Source of the DNA: a bacterium HR12
GTDB taxonomy: Bacteria > Actinomycetota > UBA4738 > HRBIN12
Direction: 5' to 3'
NCBI GenBank assembly: GCA_002898915.1
Contig: BEHO01000030.1
Location: forward strand, 1-8,885
Length of the DNA stretch: 8,885 nt
Shown here: one piece after another, positions 1 to 5,756 of the stretch
How positions within the stretch are numbered: position 1 is the first letter of the stretch
Layout of the letters: each line of letters opens with the position of its first letter
Notes under the pieces: generated by a model
Database searches by the model: none
What the model saw: the letters and a program-made list of their open reading frames with translations, nothing else
Told to the model about the DNA's origin: nothing
Made by a program: the position numbers and the translations under genes

Positions 1-1
1 C

Positions 2-1093
2 ACCGGCCTGCTGGCCGCGTGCAAGAAAGTGGAGACGACGGGCGGACCGGCCGCCACCGGCTCGAGCCCCTCCGCCCGGCCGCCGCTGGAGCAGGAACCC
101 GGGGGGCTCCAGGTCTACGACTGGGCCGGCTACGGTGACGGCTCGTACTACCCGAAGGAGGAGCGCCTCTACCTGTGGAAGCAGTACCAGACGGCCACCG
201 GTGACACGCCGAAGTTCATCCTGTTCGAGGACGACGACACCGGGTACGCGAAGGTGGCGGCGGGCGCGCGCTACGACGTGGTGCACCCCTGCGCGTACCG
301 CTTCGGGGACTGGGTGGCCCTCGGCGTGCTCCAGCCGTGGGACACGTCCCTGATCCGGAACTTCCCGTCGCTGAACCCCACCCTCGAGGCCTCGGGGAAC
401 TTCGACGGGGACCAGTACTTCATCGTGCTCGACTGGGGGTTCGCCGCGCCCATGTACCGGGCGGACCTCGTGGAGCCGAAGGAGGACTCCTGGGGGATCC
501 TCTTCGACGACCGCTACGCGGGGAAGATCTCCTGGTGGGACAGCCTGAACATGCTCGTCGTGGCCGGCTACTACCACGGGGTGCCGAACCCGTGGGCCAT
601 GACCGACGACGAGCTCGCGAAGATGCGCGACTTCCTGATCTCCAAGAAGGGGCTCGTGAAGTTCCTCTGGGGCCAGTCCTACGACCTCTTCCGGGCCTTC
701 AAGCAGGAGGAGGTCTGGATCGGCTACGCGTGGCCGGACGCGTGGAGCTACGCGAAGGGCGCCGGCTTGGACGTGGTCTACATGCAGCCGAAGGAGGGAC
801 GGACGTCCTGGTACTGCGGGTTCGGCTTGTTCGCCGAGTCGCCCAACTACTACCACGCGCACGCCTACGTGGACTCCTGGGCGAGCACGAAGGCGGCCGA
901 GTTCCTCCTGAACTTCTACGCGTACGGCCACGCGAACATGGACGTGGACCTGTCGAAGGTCTCCGAGGACATCGTGGAGGCCTTCAGCCTGGACGACCCG
1001 AGCGTGCTCGAGGAGCCCTACACGCACGCGGAGCGGCCGATCGAGCGACGGGATGTGTACGCCGAGCACTGGAGCGAGGTGAAGGCCGCCTGA
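2..1093 (+). CDS. potD: Polyamine-type ABC transporter substrate-binding lipoprotein, PotD family (5' truncated)
   Basis: This is the extracytoplasmic binding protein of a spermidine/putrescine-type ABC importer; it captures substrate and hands it to the permeases encoded next. The reading frame is open to the left edge. It begins in the end of a lipoprotein signal peptide, TGLLAAC, with the lipobox cysteine at 20-22, so the real start lies upstream and the GTG at 29 is internal to the gene. A Gly/Pro/Ser/Ala-rich linker follows the cysteine, as in membrane-anchored binding proteins. The mature part opens with LQVYDWAGY, which matches the PotD-type first strand (usually LYVYNWSDY), and later has PKEGRTSW, matching the PotD PKEGGxxW segment. 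The length fits the family. At the ligand site the usual W-x-D reads WYC, so the true substrate may not be spermidine. The stop is TGA, 24 bases before the first permease. Family assignment is firm; substrate is inferred. Confidence 0.9.
   Translation, partial: TGLLAACKKVETTGGPAATGSSPSARPPLEQEPGGLQVYDWAGYGDGSYYPKEERLYLWKQYQTATGDTPKFILFEDDDTGYAKVAAGARYDVVHPCAYRFGDWVALGVLQPWDTSLIRNFPSLNPTLEASGNFDGDQYFIVLDWGFAAPMYRADLVEPKEDSWGILFDDRYAGKISWWDSLNMLVVAGYYHGVPNPWAMTDDELAKMRDFLISKKGLVKFLWGQSYDLFRAFKQEEVWIGYAWPDAWSYAKGAGLDVVYMQPKEGRTSWYCGFGLFAESPNYYHAHAYVDSWASTKAAEFLLNFYAYGHANMDVDLSKVSEDIVEAFSLDDPSVLEEPYTHAERPIERRDVYAEHWSEVKAA
20..22 (+). other. Lipobox cysteine of the binding protein
   Basis: The frame reads L-L-A-A-C-K-K just after the left edge, a standard lipobox. 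The cysteine codon at 20-22 would be lipid-modified after signal peptidase II cleavage, anchoring the binding protein to the outer face of the membrane, as expected in a Gram-positive organism. Confidence 0.8.
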
Positions 1094-1117
1094 TCCGACG
1101 GCGCCGCCGTTAGCGCG

Positions 1118-2014
1118 ATGGTCTGGACCGTTGCCCGCGACGGCCCGCGCCGGAGCCGCGCCGAGCGCTGGGGGACCCTGGGGCTGCTCTCGGGGCCCCT
1201 GGCGTGGCTGGTCCTGTTCTTCGTCCTCCCCGTCGGGTTCGTCGCGGCCTACAGCTTCGGCGCCGTCCGCATCTTCCCCACCGACGGCGGTCCCTCGCTC
1301 GCGGACTGGGAGCAGTTCCTGCTCGGACGCTCGATCTACATGGGGCTGTTCTGGAAGTCCGTGGCGATGTCGCTCACGGTCTCGGTGGTGGTCGTCCTGC
1401 TCGCGTACCCCGTCGGCTACTACCTCGCCCTGTGCGCGCGGAAGCGGAAGTACGTGCTGCTCCTGCTCATCATCGCGCCCTTCCTCACGAGCTTCCTGCT
1501 GCGGGTGCTGGCCTGGAAGGTGATCCTCGGCGATCGGGGGGTCGTGAACTCGCTCCTGTACTGGCTGCACCTGCGGCCGCCGGGGGACCCGGTCCCGTGG
1601 CTGCTCTACAGCCAGTTCACGGTGATGCTGGTGCTGGCGTACGTCTGGGTGCCGTTCGTCGCGCTGCCGATCTTCGCGAGCCTCGACAACCTGGACCGGA
1701 GCTTGCTCGAGGCGGCCGGTGACCTCGGGGCGGGACGGTGGCGGACCTTCCTCCGGGTGACGCTCCCGCTCAGCTTCCCGGGGGTGACGGCCGCGTTCGT
1801 GTTCGTCTTCGTGCCTACGATCGGCGAGTTCGTCACCCCGCAGCTCGTGGGCGGGACGGCCGGGTACATGTACGGCAACGCCATCAACGACCTGTTCACG
1901 AAGGGGCTGGACTGGCAGTCGGGCTCGGTGCTCGCCATGTTCCTCCTGCTCGTGGTCGTGGCGCTGATGATGATCTTCGGGCGATGGGTCCAGGTGAGGA
2001 GCGTGGCGGCGTGA
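1118..2014 (+). CDS. potB: Polyamine-type ABC transporter permease, PotB-like
   Basis: This is one of two integral membrane subunits of the importer. The 298-residue product starts with a basic cytoplasmic leader, followed by a long hydrophobic helix (LAWLVLFFVLPVGFV), and has about six membrane segments in total, the normal size and layout for PotB-like permeases. The EAA loop that docks on the ATPase is clear at residues about 198-218: EAA, then GA, then F, ending in LPLSFPG. The ATG at 1118 is the first start in the open frame after the binding-protein stop. There is no good Shine-Dalgarno sequence before it, so translation may depend on coupling with the upstream gene. The stop codon overlaps the start of the next permease. 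Order in the family (binding protein, PotB, PotC) and sequence both support the call. Confidence 0.9.
   Translation: MVWTVARDGPRRSRAERWGTLGLLSGPLAWLVLFFVLPVGFVAAYSFGAVRIFPTDGGPSLADWEQFLLGRSIYMGLFWKSVAMSLTVSVVVVLLAYPVGYYLALCARKRKYVLLLLIIAPFLTSFLLRVLAWKVILGDRGVVNSLLYWLHLRPPGDPVPWLLYSQFTVMLVLAYVWVPFVALPIFASLDNLDRSLLEAAGDLGAGRWRTFLRVTLPLSFPGVTAAFVFVFVPTIGEFVTPQLVGGTAGYMYGNAINDLFTKGLDWQSGSVLAMFLLLVVVALMMIFGRWVQVRSVAA
1996..2001 (+). promoter_or_regulatory. Shine-Dalgarno site for the PotC-like permease
   Basis: GAGGAG lies 9 bases before the GTG at 2011. It supports the GTG start, which overlaps the TGA of the preceding gene, rather than any of the in-frame codons much further upstream. Confidence 0.7.
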
Positions 2015-2868
2015 GGACGGCGGACGATCCGGCGGCCTCGACCGGGGCTCGACGCCTGCTGGCGCTGTTCTTCCTTGGGCTGGTGCTCTTCCTCTACGCC
2101 CCCATCGCCGTCCTGGCCGTGTTCTCCTTCAACGACGGGGACGTGGCCTTCCCCCTCCAGGGTTTCACCCTCCACTGGTACCGGGACGCGCTGACCAACG
2201 CCGTCCTGCTCGGCGCGCTGCGGCGCAGCGTCGTCGTGGCCACCGCGTCGAGCCTCATCGCCGTGGCGCTCGGGGTGCTGGTCGCGACGGCCCTGGTCCG
2301 GCGGAGGTTCGCCGGCAAGCCGATCGTCTCCGCGCTGGTGTTCTCGCCCCTCGTCGTTCCCTACCTGGTCTTCGGGGTCTCGCTGCTGGTGATCTTCACC
2401 GCCGTGGACAAGGTGCTCACCGAGACGATGGGCATGTACATCGGGCTCGGCCTCCACGCCGTCGTGGTCGGCCACGTCGTCGTGTCGCTCCCCTACACCG
2501 TCCTGACCATCATGCCGCTCCTCGAACGGCTCTCGCGCTCCCTGGACGAGGCGGCGCGAGACCTCGGTGCGGACGCATGGCAGACGTTCCGGCGCGTGAC
2601 CGTGCCCCTGCTGATGCCGGCCATCGTCTCCTCGTTCCTCATCGCGTTCACGCTCTCCTTCGACGAGTACGCGATCGCGTCGTTCCTCTCCGGGACGCAG
2701 CCGACCTGGCCGGTCTACCTGTTCGCGCAGCTCCGGGTGCCGAGCCTGCTCCCTCAGCTCGTCGCGGTCTCCTCCATCGTGCTCGTGGCCTCGGTGATCC
2801 TCGTGGTGTCGGCGGAGGTCGGGCGACGCGTGGCCGAGCGCCGGTACGGCGCCCCGACCCCGGCCTGA
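2011..2868 (+). CDS. potC: Polyamine-type ABC transporter permease, PotC-like
   Basis: Second membrane subunit of the importer, 285 residues. It has an N-terminal hydrophobic helix ending in the family-typical LFLYAPIAVLAVFSFND, then several more membrane segments. The EAA loop is at residues about 180-200 (EAARDLGADAWQTF, then VPLLMP). The segment SFDEYAIASFLSG near the C-terminus matches the PotC pattern SxDDxVxSFFxxG, with E in place of the second acidic residue. The GTG at 2011 forms a GTGA overlap with the PotB-like stop and has a good ribosome site, so I prefer it to earlier in-frame starts that would lie inside PotB. The open frame extends upstream of 2011 only because of high GC. No ATPase gene follows, so the operon ends here in the window. 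Confidence 0.92.
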   Translation: MRTADDPAASTGARRLLALFFLGLVLFLYAPIAVLAVFSFNDGDVAFPLQGFTLHWYRDALTNAVLLGALRRSVVVATASSLIAVALGVLVATALVRRRFAGKPIVSALVFSPLVVPYLVFGVSLLVIFTAVDKVLTETMGMYIGLGLHAVVVGHVVVSLPYTVLTIMPLLERLSRSLDEAARDLGADAWQTFRRVTVPLLMPAIVSSFLIAFTLSFDEYAIASFLSGTQPTWPVYLFAQLRVPSLLPQLVAVSSIVLVASVILVVSAEVGRRVAERRYGAPTPA

Positions 2869-2895
2869 GGGAGCTGCCTCATCGGCGGGACCCGG

Positions 2896-2901
2896 TAGCC
2901 T
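2896..2901 (+). promoter_or_regulatory. Putative -10 element of a leaderless promoter for the AAA+ gene
   Basis: TAGCCT fits the actinobacterial TAnnnT -10 pattern and ends 7 bases before the GTG at 2909. This would put the transcription start at or next to the start codon. No convincing -35 hexamer is seen. The site would give the AAA+ gene its own promoter, separate from the transporter operon. Confidence 0.5.
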
Positions 2902-2908
2902 GGTGGAC

Positions 2909-4312
2909 GTGGATGGAGTGAGCACCGTCGGCGAGCTGCGCGCCTCCGGGTACCCCGACCGGAGCGTGAAGGAGGAGCTGCGGGCGAACCTGCTCGCCCG
3001 TCTCGGCCGTGGCGAGGAGCTGTTCCCCGGCATCGTCGGCTTCGACGGGACCGTGCTCCCCGCCCTCGAGCGGGGGATCCTCGCCGGCCACGACCTGATC
3101 TTCCTCGGCGAGCGGGGTCAGGCCAAGACCCGGCTCATCCGCCGGATCGTGGACCTCCTCGACGAGGAGGTGCCGATCATCGCCGGGTGCGAGGTCAACG
3201 ACCACCCGTACCGGCCGATCTGCGCGCGCTGCCGGCAGCTCGTCGCGGAGCGCGGGGACGAGACCCCGATCGCGTGGATCGGCCGGGAGGATCGGTACGC
3301 GGAGAAGCTCGCCACCCCCGACGTGTCCGTGGCCGACCTCATCGGCGACGTGGATCCGATCCGCGTGGCCGAGGGGCGGTACCTGGCCGACGAGCTCACG
3401 ATCCACTACGGGCTGATCCCGCGCACGAACCGCGGGATCGTGGCCATCAACGAGCTGCCCGACCTGCCCGAGCGGATCCAGGTGGCCCTGTTCAACATCC
3501 TCGAGGAGCGCGACGTCCAGATCCGCGGGTACCGCGTCCGGCTGCCGCTCGACCTGCTCCTCGTGGTGACGGCGAACCCCGACGACTACACGCATCGCGG
3601 CCGGATCGTGAGCCCCCTGAAGGACCGGTTCGGGACGCAGATCCGGACCCACTACCCGCGGAGCCTCGCCGACGAGATCCGGATCATGGAGCAGGAGGCC
3701 CGGCCGCCGGCGGGCGGGGTGCCGCTCCGGGTCCCCATCTACATGAAGGAGATCCTGGCGGCGCTCACCGCAGAGCTGCGACGCTCGCCCCACGTGAACC
3801 ACCGGAGCGGCGTGAGCGTCCGGTACTCGATCGGGAACCTCGAGACCCTCGCGGCGGCGGCGGTGCGACGGGCCGTGCGGACCGGCGAGCCGGAGGCCGT
3901 GCCCCGCGTCTGCGACCTGCCGGCGGTGCTGGCCTCGAGCCTCGGTCGGATCGAGTTCGACACGATCGAGGAGGGCCGGGAGGAGGAGATCCTCGCGCGG
4001 GCGTTGAAGGCCGCGGAGCTCGAGGTCTTCCGTCGTCGTCTGTCGGGGTTCGACCTGCGGCCGCTGCTCGCCCGGTTCGAGACCGAGGGGCTCGTCGTCG
4101 AGACCTCGGACCTCACGACGGCCGGCGAGCTCCTCGCGCAGGTTGGGGAGCTCCCGGGGCTCGCGCCGCTGCTGCGGCGCCTCGGCGTCGAGGAAGAGAG
4201 TCCGGGCCTCGCGGCCTCCGCGCTCGAGTTCGCCCTGGAGGGGTTGCACCTGTCGCGGCGGCTGAACAAGCACGTCGAGGAGGGTGCCGTCCGCTACGCC
4301 CTCGAGGCGTAG
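2909..4312 (+). CDS. Mg-chelatase/MoxR-like AAA+ ATPase, partner of the VWA protein
   Basis: A AAA+ ATPase of 467 residues if read from the GTG at 2909. An in-frame GTG at 2903 is also possible, but 2909 sits 7 bases after a -10-like TAGCCT. Walker A is GERGQAKT at residues 67-74. The Walker B position reads IVAINELPDL (N-E instead of D-E, which I recall as normal in this chelatase-like group). Sensor 1 is VVTANPDDY. A long insertion between Walker A and Walker B contains C94, H99, C105 and C108, a possible metal-binding knuckle. Known relatives are annotated as magnesium chelatase or sigma-54-interaction proteins and sit beside a VWA protein, as here. They are not expected to make chlorophyll. 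The likely role is an ATP-driven remodelling machine acting with the VWA subunit in the cytoplasm; the client is unknown. The fold is certain, the function is not. Confidence 0.88.
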   Translation: MDGVSTVGELRASGYPDRSVKEELRANLLARLGRGEELFPGIVGFDGTVLPALERGILAGHDLIFLGERGQAKTRLIRRIVDLLDEEVPIIAGCEVNDHPYRPICARCRQLVAERGDETPIAWIGREDRYAEKLATPDVSVADLIGDVDPIRVAEGRYLADELTIHYGLIPRTNRGIVAINELPDLPERIQVALFNILEERDVQIRGYRVRLPLDLLLVVTANPDDYTHRGRIVSPLKDRFGTQIRTHYPRSLADEIRIMEQEARPPAGGVPLRVPIYMKEILAALTAELRRSPHVNHRSGVSVRYSIGNLETLAAAAVRRAVRTGEPEAVPRVCDLPAVLASSLGRIEFDTIEEGREEEILARALKAAELEVFRRRLSGFDLRPLLARFETEGLVVETSDLTTAGELLAQVGELPGLAPLLRRLGVEEESPGLAASALEFALEGLHLSRRLNKHVEEGAVRYALEA

Positions 4313-4328
4313 CCCCCGCGCCGACCGC

Positions 4329-4334
4329 TAGGAT
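4329..4334 (+). promoter_or_regulatory. Putative -10 element before the membrane-protein gene
   Basis: TAGGAT fits TAnnnT and ends 9 bases before the GTG at 4344. There is no Shine-Dalgarno sequence in the gap, so a leaderless or near-leaderless transcript is plausible. The spacing is slightly longer than at the other sites of this kind in the window. Confidence 0.4.
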
Positions 4335-4343
4335 TCCGAGGCC

Positions 4344-4754
4344 GTGTCCGAGGTCCACGCCGTCGTCGGGTTCGTCGTGGTGGGGGTGTTCGCGCTCGGC
4401 TGGCTGTGGGGGCTCGGTGCCTTCCTCCTCCGCCGCGGTCCCGGCGAGGGGTTCTGGGTGTGGCTCACGGTGGCGCAGGTCGCGGCGGGGCTCCAGGCCG
4501 CGCTCGGGATCCTGCTGCTGCTCCTCGGGCGCCGGCTGGTGAGCCCCGGCGCCCTCGGGGGCGTCCTGCACTACGTGTACGGGCTGCTCCCGCTCCTGCT
4601 GTTCGTGTTCGCCCACGTCATCGCGAGGGAGGGCAACGCACGGCTCGTCGGCATCGACCGGCCCGTGCGGCCGTGGGTCCCCTTCGCCTGGGCCTCGTTC
4701 ATCTCGTTCGGCCTCACGGCCCGGGCCCTGATGACCGGGCTCGGCATCGGGTAG
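4344..4754 (+). CDS. Four-helix membrane protein of unknown function
   Basis: I do not recognise this 136-residue protein. It has four clear hydrophobic stretches, at about residues 4-29, 37-62, 74-94 and 111-132, and no cleavable signal peptide. Basic residues flank the helices (RR at 30-31 and 63-64). Histidines H76 and H91 bracket the third helix and Q45 and Q51 lie in the second, which could suit a cofactor or ion, but this is speculation. The GTG start at 4344 is chosen because a TAGGAT hexamer lies just upstream and the protein then starts directly before helix one. It lies between the AAA+ gene and the NERD-like gene, with only 6 bases to the latter. It may be a membrane anchor or client of the AAA+/VWA module. 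Confidence 0.75.
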   Translation: MSEVHAVVGFVVVGVFALGWLWGLGAFLLRRGPGEGFWVWLTVAQVAAGLQAALGILLLLLGRRLVSPGALGGVLHYVYGLLPLLLFVFAHVIAREGNARLVGIDRPVRPWVPFAWASFISFGLTARALMTGLGIG

Positions 4755-4757
4755 GAG
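4754..4757 (+). promoter_or_regulatory. Possible Shine-Dalgarno site for the NERD-like gene
   Basis: GGAG overlaps the last base of the TAG stop of the membrane-protein gene and lies 3 bases before the ATG at 4761. The spacing is short, but the close junction points to translational coupling between the two genes. Confidence 0.4.
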
Positions 4758-4760
4758 CGG

Positions 4761-5273
4761 ATGGGGGCGCTGCTCGGCCGACCGACGTGGCCCCGCCCCA
4801 CCCCGGAGGATCACGCCCTCGTGCGGGCCGAGCTCGCCCGCTTGGACCCCTGGTCGTACTGGGCGGTGGCGCTCGAGGGGGAGGGGGCGGACTACGCGGT
4901 GGTCGGGCGGACGGGGGCCTTCGTCGTCGCCCTCGTGCCCCTCCCCGGCTACGTCGAGCCCGACCGGCGCGGGGTGCGCGTGGGCGGGGTCCCGCTCGCC
5001 GGGTTCCGGCGCGTCCGCCGAGCCGCGCGCAGGGTCCGCGGCCGACTGCTGCAGGTGCCCGCCTTCTGCGACGTCGAGCCCGTGCTGTGCCTCACGCGAG
5101 CCGTGGCCGGCGCGCCGAGGACCGTGCGCGGGGTGCGCGTGGTGAGCGTGGGCGACCTCGCCGCCGACCTCGCCGCGCGCGAGAACGCGATGGACCCGCA
5201 GACGGCCAGGCGGGCGGCGGAGGCGCTCGGGACGGTCCTGCCAGGAGGCGCCGGGGCGGCGGAGGAGCCGTAG
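4761..5273 (+). CDS. Small protein with a degenerate NERD-like (nuclease-related) pattern
   Basis: A 170-residue cytoplasmic-looking protein with no signal peptide or membrane helix. From about residue 40 the order of elements resembles a NERD domain: an acidic residue and hydrophobic strand with a tight turn (D44, then AVVGRTGAFVV at 46-56), then VGG, a basic helix (residues about 81-95), a hydrophobic strand near VEPVLCLT, a second near VRVVSVGDLAADL, and a final helix. In active NERD proteins the strand after the GxxG turn carries an E-x-K nuclease motif; here it reads ALVPLPG, with no lysine. It would therefore be a catalytically dead relative, or only a look-alike. It is coupled to the membrane-protein gene upstream and lies 27 bases before the first VWA-protein piece. 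The gene is well supported by its context; the domain call is tentative. Confidence 0.6.
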   Translation: MGALLGRPTWPRPTPEDHALVRAELARLDPWSYWAVALEGEGADYAVVGRTGAFVVALVPLPGYVEPDRRGVRVGGVPLAGFRRVRRAARRVRGRLLQVPAFCDVEPVLCLTRAVAGAPRTVRGVRVVSVGDLAADLAARENAMDPQTARRAAEALGTVLPGGAGAAEEP

Positions 5274-5287
5274 GGCCCGTCCGGGCG

Positions 5288-5293
5288 TAGGCT
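5288..5293 (+). promoter_or_regulatory. Putative -10 element of a leaderless promoter for the VWA-protein gene
   Basis: TAGGCT fits TAnnnT and ends 7 bases before the ATG at 5301, the spacing expected when transcription begins at the start codon. The intervening GGCTCTC contains no ribosome site. This supports 5301 as the start. Confidence 0.5.
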
Positions 5294-5300
5294 GGCTCTC

Positions 5301-5753
5301 ATGCGGATCCGCTACTCGCGCTGGGACGGGACCCAGGATCCCCTGGGACCGGACCTGCCCGTCGGCGAGCTCCTGGAGGCGATCTCGGACGACGTGCTCG
5401 CCGGCGTCGACCCGCGGGAGGCCCTCGATCGCCTCCGGCGGCGGGGCCTCGAGGGACGCTTCTCGGGTCTCGACGCGCTCCTCGCGCGCCTGCGGGAGGC
5501 CCGCCAGCGGGAGCTCGAGCGCCTGAACCTCGCCGGGCCCCTCGAGGAGGTCCGGGAGCGGCTCGAGGGGATCCTGGAGCGCGAGCGCTCCACCCTCGCG
5601 TTCCGCGCCGACGACGACGCGCGGGAGCGCGAGGCGTTCCTCGACGCGCTCCCGCCCGACGTGCCGGGACGGATCCGGGAGCTCCGCGGGTACCGGTTCG
5701 CCGACCCCGAGGCCCAGCGTGGCTTCGACGAGCTCCTGGAGCACCTCCGCTAG
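5301..5753 (+). CDS. VWA-domain protein, N-terminal piece (cut by in-frame TAG)
   Basis: A 150-residue, highly charged, helical protein starting MRIRYSRWDGTQDPLGPDLP. This is the N-terminus I associate with the single-chain VWA partner of the chelatase-like AAA+ ATPase in actinomycetes. It carries the LxxISDDVLAG segment, a Glu/Arg-rich helical stretch at about residues 45-110, and DALPPDVPGRIRELRGYRF near its end. It has no VWA domain itself. It stops at TAG 5751-5753, inside a helix (ELLEHLR, stop, QVMGAFFRR), and the next piece continues in the same frame after one further codon. This reads as one gene interrupted by a single stop, or as two chains made by termination and restart. Codon choice and motif conservation show no decay. 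Confidence 0.8.
   Translation: MRIRYSRWDGTQDPLGPDLPVGELLEAISDDVLAGVDPREALDRLRRRGLEGRFSGLDALLARLREARQRELERLNLAGPLEEVRERLEGILERERSTLAFRADDDAREREAFLDALPPDVPGRIRELRGYRFADPEAQRGFDELLEHLR
5751..5753 (+). other. In-frame amber stop splitting the VWA-protein gene
   Basis: The sequence reads CGC TAG CAG GTG ATG. Positions 5301 and 5757 are in the same frame, so only this codon separates the two pieces. As I recall, relatives have LRQQ-V/M at this spot, so the ancestral codon may have been CAG, one C-to-T change away. TAG is also used as the normal stop by three neighbouring genes (ends at 4312, 4754 and 5273), so general recoding of amber is unlikely. Confidence 0.8.
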
Positions 5754-5756
5754 CAG

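Noticed and set aside
1606..3033. A 475-codon minus-strand frame opposite the permease genes
   Set aside because: The composition is typical of an antisense shadow (runs of His, Asp, Arg and Glu), and the plus-strand permeases explain the region fully.
2909..4312. The AAA+ gene as a true chlorophyll or cobalamin chelatase subunit
   Set aside because: There are no pigment or corrin genes nearby, and the sequence fits the separate chelatase-like group paired with a VWA protein.
5751..5753. Genome-wide recoding of TAG as an amino acid
   Set aside because: TAG ends three neighbouring genes at sensible positions with close-fitting downstream starts, so it works as a normal stop here.
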